From positions 27,003,600-27,067,599 of the forward strand of contig JAJLRJ010000007.1 of NCBI GenBank assembly GCA_024195265.1: a stretch of DNA of 64,000 bases. Direction: 5' to 3'. Shown piece by piece: positions 20,987-32,000 of the stretch. The translations under genes and the position numbers were made by a program. Source of the DNA: Dendrophyllia cribrosa (lineage: Eukaryota; Cnidaria; Anthozoa; Scleractinia; Dendrophylliidae). Within the stretch, counting starts at the first letter, position 1. Each line of letters opens with the position of its first letter. The notes under the pieces were generated by a model that made no database searches, had not been told where the DNA came from, and saw only the letters and a program-made list of their open reading frames with translations.

Positions 20987-21391
20987 TTAAGAACTTCTGC
21001 TGCCGATGTCTAAAGGCAGGAACACGCTCTGTATGTTGTGTTTGTAAGGGGGCTTGCAGGGGCAAATGGCTCGGTGCCTGCCCATGTCCACTTCTGGTGA
21101 GAAGAGTTCTTGGCATTCATCACATGTTTGTGAATTTAATGTAGGGAAATAGCAATCGTTTTGCCAGTGATAATGATTTTTTATTGAACGGCATACAGAT
21201 TTCATCCTGCGTTGATGAATTTCCCTTGCAGCCAAGTCGCACTGGAGACTCCTTTCAACCAGTTCAATGATGTAATCTTTGATCATGTCTGGCAAGTAGT
21301 CCCAATGGGATTCACCAAAAGACAGCAACCATTTGCCGAAGTAGTCTTGGTTCCTTGGATTGAAGTCAAGACCTTGAGCCGCCATTGCCAT
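20987..21391 (-). CDS. Small viral protein with C2HC-type zinc motif
   Basis: 134 residues from ATG 21391 (a second ATG lies two codons on). A GTATATACA box lies about 10-18 bases upstream. The C-terminal half contains CDEC, twelve residues, then HRAIC, a C2HC-like zinc-binding arrangement, with further Cys nearby. The N-terminal half is rich in Trp, Tyr and Asp. It is the last gene before the right palindrome and is followed by the exonuclease on the same strand. No family recognised. Confidence 0.55.
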   Translation of the reverse strand: MAMAAQGLDFNPRNQDYFGKWLLSFGESHWDYLPDMIKDYIIELVERSLQCDLAAREIHQRRMKSVCRSIKNHYHWQNDCYFPTLNSQTCDECQELFSPEVDMGRHRAICPCKPPYKHNIQSVFLPLDIGSRSS

Positions 21392-21466
21392 GTGGGTGGG
21401 TATATACAGGGGGTGGGATTTCTCCAATTGGTGATCTCGTACCGGATCAGCATATGCAAACAGAAT

Positions 21467-21628
21467 AGTAGTATAGGGCGTTGGTCATCCGGGATCACCT
21501 GAATTAAGCTGCCAAACGCCCGAGTTACCGGCCCCCAGGACGAATGCAATGAGTCCGCGGGGGCCGGTAACTCGGGCGTTTGGCAGCTTAATTCAGGTGA
21601 TCCCGGATCACCAACGCCCTATACTACT
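21467..21628. repeat. Right terminal palindrome of the virus-like block
   Basis: Arms 21467-21536 and 21558-21628 are reverse complements over about 70 bases with one or two mismatches, around a loop of about 21 bases. Read inward from the host side the arm begins AGTAGTATAGGGCGTTGG. The outer edge abuts a transposase coding sequence that is cut off there. Only the first six bases (AGTAGT) are shared with the left palindrome. Confidence 0.85.
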
Positions 21629-23305
21629 GCTGTGGTAGCATCCAGCTTCATCAGAACGCAGTAATGCCTGTTTAACTTCTGGAAAGTTATCTTTAATGTT
21701 TTCGAAAAGGTTCTCTAGTATCGATGTAACGGCGTACCAATCCTGAGAACAAGAATCAAACAAATGGGCATAGGATATGACCTTAGCTTTCTTCGTTTCG
21801 CTGTCTTTAGTAACAACACTGCTTATATGCCAGCTAAGGCCGCGCTTACCAAACCAGTCGCTCTGCTTTTCCCTGTATTTTATTTGAAGAAATTTCATTG
21901 CCCAATCAATCACGATAAGTACAGATTCACCATCAAGGTTCTGGAGGGCTTCTTGCTTGGCAGATTCTTGGGTAACAGAGCGAAGAATATGAGATTTCCA
22001 AAGAGGAATCTCACTTTTGGATTTTTCAAAATCGTATAGTAGGTCATTTCTTTGTTCTTGGCTATAAAGGTGGCTCGAATGGCTTTTTATACTCGCTTCT
22101 ACCTCATCTAAAGTCGTCTTCAATTCCTCGCAATGTTTGCAAACCAAATTGTGCGAGTGCGAGCAGAGAGATTGAAAATCTGCGTCAATCGGATCACTTA
22201 AAGCAAATCGCCTGCAGTGGTCTGCGCACTCGTTTTCCTCTGGCGAACAGTTCACTTTAAACTCTGTCTTCAGGTATTTTTTACCATTGTTCAATTTTCT
22301 TCTCAGTTCTGTTACGTTACCTTTGTCGGCACCAGCCAGATTTAGCTCTTCGAGTATCCCACTAAGTCGTTCAAAAGCTGACACCCCTTCCGCTGCAGTG
22401 TTGTCGAGCCCGCTGAGAGACTTCCGCTGTGAAGCTTCTCTTACTTCGAGTATGCAATAAAGGGTTGTGCGGCTTACAGGTTCAAAAGATTCTTCTTTGC
22501 AATGTTGAAAGTATTGCACGATCATGGTCGATCTGGTTACAGTACGGATCACGTTAGGCATTGTTATTTGGCTCTCTTCGTCAAGGGTCAGTGTCCTTGT
22601 CCCAAAAGCAACGTCCTAGTAAAAGTATGGTCGGTTCACGAAATCAATGAAGTGATCAACCTTGTTGGTGTCCAGGCGTACTCGGTGGCTCACTAATTTC
22701 GGAACATTCGATCGAGGGCCTCGTTTCCTCGCATGCAATCGTGCCTGTTTTATTTGCCTCAAGCTTACCTTTTCATACCGTTCATGAAAACTTTGTAACA
22801 TCTTCATAGTATAGCGGTAAGCATATATGCTCAGTATCTGAATCTTTACATTCTTTGTTGTAGCATCTCGATATGCACACATCAAAGCAATTAGGTCCTC
22901 AGTTGGACCAACACGTTCGGCCACGGCAGGCAGCTGTATGGCTTTAAAAAGCTCCTCGCCGTCTTTAGGAGCAATAACACTGCAGATAACTTTGCATGCC
23001 TCCGTTGCTTTTTCTCTACATATTTCCTTTTCTTCTGGTTTTGCCTCCTCCCACTTTGTAGAAAGTTGGAAGGTTAGCGGTTGGAGGTTTTCTTTTTGGG
23101 AGTGCTTAGCGATTTTTTCCATACCATTGTTGTAATCCAGAAGGGCGTCATCAGTTACTGGACAGGTAGCACCCTCTGAGCTTCCACTATCCAGACCACT
23201 CCAAAATCCTGGCGTCCAGTTAGCGCCTGCAATTCTGTCGCTTTGCGGGGTTTCAGGTGGGACTTTTTGTTTGGGAACCCTATGGATTTTTCAAGCAACC
23301 ACAAA
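21629..23305 (-). pseudogene. DDE-type transposase-like gene, interrupted by the viral end
   Basis: Minus-strand coding sequence open from about 23305, with first ATG at 23122. A single in-frame TAG (22618-22616) interrupts it, and the frame then runs to 21629, where the viral palindrome replaces the C-terminus. Notable motifs are Cys/His pairs (NLVCKHCEEL; SPEENECADHC), a candidate catalytic Asp in LIVIDWAMKFLQIKYR and a second acidic pair in LRSDEAGCYHS. I recognise it as one of a multi-copy transposase-like family common in cnidarian genomes. The adjacent TTAA and inverted termini favour a Kolobok-type element, but that is tentative. Confidence 0.55.
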
Positions 23306-23340
23306 CCATTAGGCGTGTTCTTCTGATATGTGATAATAAA

Positions 23341-23412
23341 TATAATATATATAGATAGGCTGAGCCTAACAGCGTCACTCTGTGAACAAGCTTGAACTAA
23401 CGTGAAACTTAA
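23341..23412 (+). repeat. Inverted terminal sequence ending at TTAA (first copy)
   Basis: Bases 23341-23408 are the reverse complement of 27691-27757 with a few mismatches and are followed by TTAA (23409-23412). Segment B of the dispersed repeat starts directly after the TTAA. This marks one end of a TTAA-targeting transposon lying on the lower-coordinate side, where the transposase gene is. Confidence 0.65.
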
Positions 23413-24245
23413 CTAGGGCGAAAGGTCGGAAGCACAAGAATTAAGATTGACGAAGGCTATTTTTCAATTTTAGCTATTCTCAAAAACAGTGTTACGCGAC
23501 CGTCTGCACAGTACATTTAGACCGTACAAACGTTCACAAAAACAACTTTTTCTCCGTCTAGAATAACTAGTACTACTACTTTCCGAATAAAATATACTTG
23601 TTGCTTGTCAAAAATTGCTCGAGAAACTGATTTGAAAATCAAAATTGCAAAAATACACAAACATATCTGCATAAGGTGATGCGAGTGAAGATTGAACTGT
23701 ACTATAAAATCCAAGGCTGGTTTTGTTTACATAAAATCGCTTTTCAATCTATGTAATGAATGAACAAACACATAAAAATGAACAACACAATCTTCTTTCG
23801 AAAAAAATTATTCAAATCTCCATTAGTTTATGTTTAAAAGCAAAACGCGTACCGTTTATGGCTCATCGAGTTCGAGCTGCCTTCGATGAAATTCAAGAAA
23901 TCGATACAACTGAATTTGAGTACGTTTTAAAATCAATTCTCCAAAACTAACAATAACACAAAGAAAAAAGTCAATCACAGATTGATATCAACATAAATTC
24001 TCATCGAAATATGTAATCTGTTTTACCTTTAAGTCCCTCGCTTGTTTGGAAATTCAAATCTCCGCTTCTGGTTCTGAAATCCGTAAAAAAACCAACATCT
24101 CCCGCATTGATAAAAACGTGCGTAATACATGAAGTTCCTCGAAGCAAGATTTTATCCCTGAAAGCTCGTCTTTTTCCACTAAAGCGGCTTCTGAGTATCC
24201 CTTAATTAGTATCCCTGTATTGCGTAGCAAACCGCGAAATATTCA
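23413..24245 (+). repeat. Dispersed repeat segment B
   Basis: Diverged reverse complement of 2715-3563, recognisable throughout by blocks such as TTTTCAATCTATGTAATGAATGAACA, abbreviated here as the TCTATGTAATGAATGAAC block at about 23745. A 64-codon open frame (23756-23950) has a counterpart in the left copy, but replacements are scattered evenly, so coding is doubtful. Confidence 0.75.
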
Positions 24246-25640
24246 GGGAAATAACGCCTTTAATTTAAACGGTTTTCTCCGCTTAGTAAATTCACAGCAA
24301 AACATCGAAGTGTTTTCCCAGCTGACGTGACATTCGGCCGTGTAACCTCGCGAAAAACAAATTCTTGCTTTAGCAAAACTTTGCGTGACGGCAGGCGCGC
24401 CCGCGAAACATTCCGCTAGCCATGACCATGAAAAATGACGGGCATAGGTTCTATGAGTATGGTGCTCCGCGCGGGCCTTCGGCCCGCAGAGCTCCGCTAT
24501 TACGTTGTCAGTTGTTATAGTATCATAAATGACGCATCCCAAGGTTGTCAAGAACACATATATAAAATTTGAATTAAGGGATGCGGTACTTATGATTTTT
24601 ATAAATTATAGGGAATCAGTTTTTCAACATGGGCGCATTGTATAAAACTTAGCGCCGGCCGACTGGGCTTAACGTACCACGTTAGCAGTTATGCCTAGCA
24701 TTTGTTTCATATAACTCGTCCCAGGACTGCTCCAACTAGCCATTCGGGTTTAGATACGGGGTTAAATACAAGCTAGAGCAAGAGAACATTATGCTTTCTT
24801 GGCTAGAGTTTATATCCACCAGTAGGAGCCAAGGGGTACGACGTAGAAAGCCGGAGACAAAACGATGGCGCGATTTTCGGGAGGCACGCGTTCAAGATAT
24901 GCACGAGAGGTAGAGTACCTACGCGTTGGTACCATTATCATTACCGCGCAGACTAGGTAACCATTTATCTGGTCCTTTTTTAGACGTGAATATGCGAAGC
25001 GTTAAACGGGTTACATCAGATGGGTACAAATTGCAAATTTTCACCCTTTCCTTCCGTCTATCTATCGCCTGTAAACTTTTGTTGGTAATTCCGCTAACCA
25101 GTACATAAGACTTGCGCATATATTTTGTCTGTTTCAAATGTGATAGGTAATGGTCACCTGCCTTACCCATGAGGACAGCATTGGAGGGAGAGGAGGGTGG
25201 GGAGTTGGCGCAAAGGGTGGGGGTGATCGGTGGAGCAAAACGCGTAAGAGAAGTGACGGTCCGAAGGTTGTTTCGTATTCACTGACTGCAAAGTTGGCTA
25301 GGCTTTCTTTCTTTCCTTACTCCGCGTAAGTGTGGAGGTCTAACATACCTTAAATTGCTAGTACTGATTTCTTACTTTTTTCTCATGTTGTAAGCTAAAA
25401 CACCCGAAATTTCGTCGGATTTACTGTCTCCAGTTGAGTCTGATTTCAACAACTTTGCGCTTTTCTTCATCATTTCCGTGTGTTTCGATCTGCACTTTCC
25501 GCATATTGCTAAATAAAAAAATAATAGTATTTATAATTATTGTCCCCATCATCATTATCATCATCAGTCATCCAAAATAAATACCTTTCTTGGAACCGCA
25601 AGAAGTTTGAGGAAAAATTTATAAAGATAGGTGTCCTTAC
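24246..25640. other. Non-coding stretch between repeat B and a Cys/His-rich exon
   Basis: No gene seen. A strong short hairpin GCGGGCCTTCGGCCCGC lies at about 24473. A minus-strand frame (24919-25170, Lys/Arg-rich) shows no recognisable domain. G-rich patches lie at 25175-25230. A CAC/GTAAGG splice-donor-like site on the minus strand lies at the 25640 end. Confidence 0.4.
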
Positions 25641-26039
25641 GTGATCCTATTCCAATGGTAACATTGCAAACAGATTGTGTTTCCGTTTTGCAATGTCAAT
25701 ACCGATTACATGTCGGTCCGTTTTACTCTGTTTCTTCCGTGGTCCTGTGTGTAATGGATGCTGGCAAGAACGCGGTGGTCGCCAAAACCCTCCCAAGTTA
25801 TGACGATGCTGTGGGCAAATCATCATATTTTCCACTTGATCCTCCGTATGGTCAAAGTAACCGGCCCTTTCGAGAATGACATCCGCTTCACTCAACCCTG
25901 ACTTTGACAAATGACAGGTTTCAAGGTGAGCCGTAACGATATCATCACATTCTAACAACCTTTTTATTTCCGAAGAACCACGCGAACTTCCACAGCTTAT
26001 CTTTTTACATTCCCTGAAGTTGCACGAGTCGAAATTCAT
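25641..26039 (-). pseudogene. Cys/His-rich N-terminal exon of a transposase-like family
   Basis: About 131 codons from ATG 26039: Cys-rich start (NFDSCNFRECKK), LECDDIVTAHLETCHL, an ADVILERAGYF segment and ICPQHRHNLG...CQHPLHTG, a Cys/His array likely binding zinc. An in-frame TAG (25649-25647) lies six bases before a good minus-strand splice donor (CAC/GTAAGG, 25641/25640). I believe this matches the N-terminal exon of the same cnidarian family as the transposase fragment at 21.6-23.3 kb, on the same strand, 2.3 kb away. A TTAA-flanked terminus lies between them, so they may not be one gene. Confidence 0.45.
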
Positions 26040-27374
26040 GTTGGAAACAAGTACTCGGACACGTTGTCAAATTTGTAATTATCGATCAACATTCATTCAA
26101 AGTCCGTAAAAAAATATGAACTATGGACTGCGGAAAGCGGAATGCGGAATGCATATAAAACGAAAACTGGACAAGTAATGAAATCCTGTTTGTACTCTTA
26201 TTTCTTCTTTGTAGCGCGCGCTTGCCAATATAAATATGCTTTGTTGTTACTAAGAGCCATGCAAATAGATCATTTGAACTACATGTAGCTCGCTTGGTCC
26301 ATATTGAAAAAACATTGGTTGAGTTCTTGAACTTGACCAATATCAGTTCCAATAGGACCTCACACAGGTTCAGTAATCACTGTTAGCCGCTGATGAAATT
26401 CACGCCAGATATATTTTACACAATTCTCTTAGAAGTTTTCAGCACTTCCGGGCTAAATTCAAGGATAAAAAAACCTGCGTTTTTTATATTTTTATTTTAA
26501 AACATAAAAAATCACAAACTTCAATATGAGAACCATAACACAGAAAACACAGTTTTATTTTATTTTTCATTACCGAAAACACAGTTTTATGAGGAAATGG
26601 TAATTTCATGAAATTGGGAAGTTTACCGTATATAAGTTCATAACTTTGAGTGTGGTAGCGGTGAAGTAAAACCCACTGTATATCTGAGGTTATGTCAGAT
26701 TCTTATAATAGGTTCCCAATTGTAGGTTTACAGTAGTCCGTAGTCCTGGCCATAGTCTAGATTTCATATTGACTTGTTTATTTTTAAACACAGGTAATGA
26801 GAAGTTTTACTTTTCTTTCATTCACTGTTTGGTCTAGCGTTAGAGCTTCCTAATCAAAGCAAATGCTTTGTAAAGTAATCGCTTTCACTTCCTACGTAAT
26901 GAAGAACGAAAGAATGATTTCTTATACCGTTTTCATGAAACCACCAAAGCCTTCAACGGGAAGAGTTATTTATAGAACACTGGTCAGGAGCAAGGTGAGT
27001 AGCACATCTGTTGACCTCTCGGGTCAAGTACCGAAAAAATTGTTGTTGAAATAGCTAAAAACAAGGAACGCTATCTATTATTTGTGAAGTATAACAACGT
27101 TTTACCTACATTAGACGCAAATATTGATAAATGAAGTGACGAGAACTCGACAGCTGGACAAGACGACATCGGTTTGTAAAAGCACTTTGTGTCACGTAAC
27201 GGACTAAATCCAGAGAAAATAGCGAACTTCAGTTGAAATTCATTTCTCAGAATCGCATTGTGCCACAAGTTTTATTGAATAATTCTACAAAATAGTTCTT
27301 AGTCTTTGCCTAAAACGAGCATTTAGGTCTCGTCGCGGTGCCACATGTGAGAATTTTGGGAAATTTGAAAGTCG
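26040..27374. other. Intergenic, AT-rich, no gene seen
   Basis: Upstream flank of the Cys/His-rich exon and neighbour of repeat segment A. No convincing coding sequence, repeat array or RNA gene was found. Confidence 0.4.
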
Positions 27375-27686
27375 TTATTTCGTGCAGTTCACATTTGTTA
27401 TTTGAATTAGTAAAGTGAATATTTGCAGTTCAAGTCCATTACGATCAGAAAGGTCCCAATTTATACAGAAGCGGTAAAAAGAGGTAATAAGCTGTCGAAT
27501 AAGTGCAAATGTCAAGGTTTTACTGACCCGAAGTTCTTTAAAACGAGCATCGAAAAACCCGGTATCTTCGCTCATTCAAACCGCATTTTAGTTATAAGGA
27601 TAGATAGTACTATTAATGGTAAAAATAGGAAGCTAAACTATTTCTGACTCCAAGATCGAGTGGAACGGTTTTAGCGACACGGCCTC
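27375..27686 (+). repeat. Dispersed repeat segment A
   Basis: Reverse complement of 3568-3940 over about 300 bases at high similarity, ending CGGCCTC just before TTAA. On its low-coordinate side the sequence continues as TGTGAACTGCACG where the left copy has the viral palindrome. It therefore supplies the empty-site sequence for the viral left boundary. Confidence 0.75.
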
Positions 27687-27757
27687 TTAAGTTTCACCTT
27701 AGTTAAGCTTGTTCATAGTGCTACGCTGTTAGGCTCTGCCTATCTATATATATTATA
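27687..27757 (-). repeat. TTAA plus inverted terminal sequence (second copy)
   Basis: TTAA (27687-27690) is followed by 67 bases that are the reverse complement of 23341-23408. The TTAA sits on the low-coordinate side, so the transposon it belongs to would extend to higher coordinates from here. Its other end was not found. Confidence 0.65.
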
Positions 27758-29018
27758 AGCTTAACTAGACAAGAACTTGATCAAACTAAGTTAGCTTATA
27801 TGATACATAAGTTTACAGTTTTGCAGCTTTATGTACTCTTTTTTCAATGCTGAATTGTTAAAGTTAAACGAATTTGCCAAGTTACTCGAGTTTTTACAAC
27901 TTACAGCCTAAAAGCTAAATACCAAAACAATAAGCATGTAAGCTTTATACTCAAGAAAATTGTCAATACTTTTTTATTTGCGGCTAATCAGTTTTTTGAT
28001 AAAGTTATAGCTAATTTCATCGAAGAGAGTTTTTGTAACCTGATATGTTAACCCATTTAGCTCCATACGTTTTCTCTGGATAATTTTTAATGTAGAAAAC
28101 AACTTTTGTTAGCGGATGCTAGACCGATGTGGGACTCACAAATTTTGTGGTCCGTACTGTAAATTACGGACCGGAAAATTGACTAATCATAGCGCGCGTA
28201 CTAACTGAGAGATATAATAAAAAGTATACTATAATAGACAAACTACGACAAAAGCTTCATTTGTTGCATAATGACAACCCTTCAGTCTCATTTACAAGTG
28301 TTGAAAAAGTCCTTGTCTTGTGAAGACCTTTCCATCAACGATCTTCAGAACATAGAAACCTGGTTCAAGACCAAACAATGAGGTTCTCCATCACTGTGGA
28401 TAGGTCCTCTCTTCAGGACGTCTAAAAAAAAACAAAGAAACGTTGAGCATCTACTCCAACATTATTGTTCTATGTACGGTATTTTTTACCTTTAGTGGAG
28501 ATCTGACGTTAATTCAGACCTTACTCGTGCAAATAATCATTTTAGATCAATGATTATATTATATGCGATTCTCAAATTCATTAATAAATTAACAAGTTTG
28601 AACAAAGAAAATAACAAGCGTGACGGTGGTTTGGAAATCCGATTTTAATTAGCATAGGCTTTTACACCACAAAATGTGTTAAAAATACCCGGCTGCGCTT
28701 CGTTATTTTCAACCCAATTATCGGTGTTTGGAAATCCTGATGAAACATTCTTCCTCGTGTTTGATATATTAAATGAGCCACCGACTAACATGACTTAATA
28801 TTGTGGTGTTGAAGAAAGTGTATTTACTTTCAGCACTACTGAAACACGGTTTTCACTTGTTTGATATTTATTAAGGGTAAATACATTTTAGATCATTGCT
28901 GTATTCTTGTTTTGCTTCCGTTTTGGTAAATTGAACTTCTAGAATTTACCGAGCTTGAAGTGCGAAAACCCTTGTTTCATCTCAAGCATGTTAAGGCCGG
29001 GCTTAAACAGAGCCATAT
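27758..29018. other. Intergenic, AT-rich, with a dispersed repeat
   Basis: Possible body of a non-autonomous TTAA transposon starting at 27691. Bases 28217-28325 recur nearly unchanged at 51842-51946, both around TATACTATAATAGACAAACT. No coding sequence recognised. Confidence 0.45.
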
Positions 29019-32000
29019 TTACCTTGCTAGCTGTTTGGTTTCATCAAACTGCAGCGTGACATCATCACCAATAAGTACAAATGGAGCCCAGTACTTCACT
29101 GCACTAAACTTGTCAGATTCTCTCAGGCATTTCATGGCTTGGTTCAGAGCTTGACTGGCACTTGCTCCATTTACTAGATGTCGGTAGAAAATGTTCATAA
29201 ACTCCAGAGTGGCCTCGTCATCAATTGCCCACAACGACACCAGAACGGAACGAGCACCAGCACCCAAAAATGCCCGTGCAATACCAACCACACCCTCAGC
29301 CTTGATCTCCCCACGAGCACTATGACAACAACTAAGCACAACCAGTCTTGCCCGCATGTTAACTTTTAAAACATCTTTCATGGTTAATAGAATATCCTCG
29401 TCCTCGTCGCCGTCGTGAAAATGCTGTGCAGAGTTTGGAGTTGAGAATGACTTTGTGGGGTTTGGTGCCAGGGCAATTTCTCCTGTAGCCATGTCACCGT
29501 GTGCGGCAATGTGCACCAAGGCAACGGAGGAGAGACGTTTTAGCACTTCATCTTTTGTAGCCTGCTTCCCAATGAGAGCCGCAATGCCAAGTATTTGCGC
29601 AATCATCTTTACTTCCTCTTCGGCGCATGGCAGCTGCTGTAGCTTGTTCCCTTTATAGGTTCTTTCTTGTACCCATGGATCTCCCACGAGAAGGGCACCT
29701 CTCTTACTGTGGTAGTCTGGTGGACTATCTGTGATCAATTTCAAAGAAGTGATGGATGGAAGCACTCGGATTCTGAAAGCTTCACAAAGGTACTTTGAAT
29801 TCGGGTCCATAAATGCAGCATAAGGAACCAAACACAACGGACCTTCGGGAACGAATATCACTTCATTGCCTTGGAGCAAGTCTGCAATGGGGCTAAAAAG
29901 GACATCATATAAAGTTCGCAAAGTATTTCTTTCCAATTGTGTGGAAGGACCTCGTGGCCTGCTGGATCTTTTATCTGCGAGCTTTTCATCCTTATTTTTC
30001 TCCAATGAGCGATCTTCACATTTTACATCGGCTCTTACACCAAGTTCCAGGCGCACATTTTCCATTGTAGACTCAATTTTTGTCTCGACATTGTTCTTCT
30101 TACTGTCATCGCTGATTTGTCCTCTTCTCAATTCAACATTTTCACCTTCTTTACTCACCCAGAAAACTATTTCTTCTTTGTCGATCCCTATAAAAACTAC
30201 ATTCGATGGAAGGGAACTTAATACGTCACAGTTAGGCACATTTCCTTCTCCTGATTCTGCACTGGTTGTTTTTAATCCATATTTCTTTTCCATAAGATCT
30301 TTTAGAGCCTGTGCACGTCCTCGCTCAGCGTAAGACAGTGCCTCCACAATCTTCCCTTGCTTTAACAACAAACGCCACAAATTAGTATACACTGTCCGGT
30401 GCATATTGCGATAGCTAACTTTGAAATCATCATTAGAATGAAGTTTATTCCTTATGTGATTAAACATTGCAATACTGCGTTGAAAAGAATCAACGGCATT
30501 TTTGTCATCACCAAGGCTTTGATGAGCGTTTCCAAGATTACCATAAGCAACCCCTTCTCCTGCCCTGTCTCCGACTTCTTTGGCAATCTTCAGATCAAGT
30601 TCATGGTAGTCTATCGCTTTTTTGTAATTGCCAAGGTTGCGATGGGCGTTGCCAAGATTACCATAAGCACGCCCTTCTGCTGCCCTGTCTCCGACTTCTT
30701 TGGCAATCTTCAGATCAAGTTCATGGTAGTCTATCGCTTTTTTGCAATTGCCAAGGCTGTCATGGACGTTGCCAAGATTACCATAAGCGCGTCCTTCTCC
30801 TGCCCTGTCTTCGACTTCTTTGGCAATCTTTAGACGAAGTTCATGGCAGTCTATCGCTTTTTTGCAATCGCCAAGTACGTGATGGGCATTGCCAAGATTA
30901 CCATAAGCGCACCCTTCTCCTGCCCTGTCTCCGACTTCTTTGGCAATCTTCAGATCAAGTTCATGGTAGGCTATCGCTTTTTTGTAATCGCCAAGGCTGT
31001 GATGGGTGTTGCCAAGATTACCATAAGCCTTCCCTTCTCCTGCCCTGTCTCCGACTTCTTTGGCAATCTTCAGATCACGTTCATGGTAGTCTATCGCTTT
31101 TTTGAAATCGCCAAGGCTGTCACGGGCGTTGCCAAGATTACCATAAGCGCATCCTTCTCCTGTCCTGTCTCCGACTTCTTTGGCAATCTTCAGCTGAAGT
31201 TCATAGTAGTCTATTGCTTGTTTGTAATTGCCAAGGTTGAGATGGGCGTTGCCAAGATTACCATAAGCAACTCCTTCTCCTGCCCTGTCTCCGACGTCTT
31301 TGGCAATCTTCAGATGAAGTTTACGAAAGTCTATCGCTTTCTTGTAATCTCCAAGGCTGTCATAGGCGTTGCCAAGATTACCACAAGCACGCCCTTCTTC
31401 TGCCCTGTCTCCGACTTCTTTGGCAATCTTCAGATTAAGTTCATGGTAGTCTATCGCTTTTTTAAAATCGCCAAGGCTTTGATGGGCGTTGCCAAGATTA
31501 CCATTAGCGCATCCTTCTCCTAGCCTGTCTCCGACTTCTTTGGCAATCTTCAGATTAAGTTCATGGTAGTCTATCGCTTTTTTGAAATCGCCAAGGCTTT
31601 GATGGGCGTTGCCAAGATTACCATTAGCGTATCCTTCTCCTACCCTGTCTCCGACTTCATTGGCAATCTTCAGATGAAGTTCATGGTAGTCTATCGCTTT
31701 TTTGAAATTGCCAAGTCTTTGATGGTTGTTGCCAAGATTACCATAAGCGCGTCCTTCTCCTACCCTGTCTCCGACTTCTTTGGCAATCTTCAGATGAAGT
31801 TCATGGTAGTCTTTCGCTTTTTTGTAATAACCAAGGCTGTGATGGGCGTTGCCAAGATTACCATAAGCGCATCCTTCTCCTGCCCTGTCTCCGACTTCGT
31901 TGGCGATCTTCAGATGAAGTTCATGGTAGTCTATCGCTTTTTTGAAATTGCCAAGTCTTTGATGGTTGTTGCCAAGATTACCATAAGCGCGTCCTTCTCC

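Larger units (their letters stand above)
3941..21628. mobile_element. Endogenous Polinton/adintovirus-like genome, 17.7 kb
   Basis: This block of about 18 close-packed genes on both strands includes a long protein-primed-type PolB, a retroviral-type integrase, an A32/FtsK-like packaging ATPase, a probable jelly-roll capsid protein, small membrane proteins, a VLTF3-like factor and a YqaJ-type nuclease. PolB, integrase, ATPase and capsid together define Polinton/Maverick or adintovirus-like elements. An adenovirus-type cysteine protease, usual in that group, was not found. Both ends carry long palindromes whose outer arms begin AGTAGT. No target-site duplication is visible, and the two flanks belong to different host sequences. 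Roughly half the genes are disrupted, so this copy is probably not competent. G+C is visibly higher than in the flanking DNA. Confidence 0.85.

Noticed and set aside
8975..21391. Adenain/Ulp1-type cysteine protease expected in a Polinton
   Set aside because: No His...Asp...Gln...Cys arrangement was found in any viral gene; reported as absent rather than annotated.
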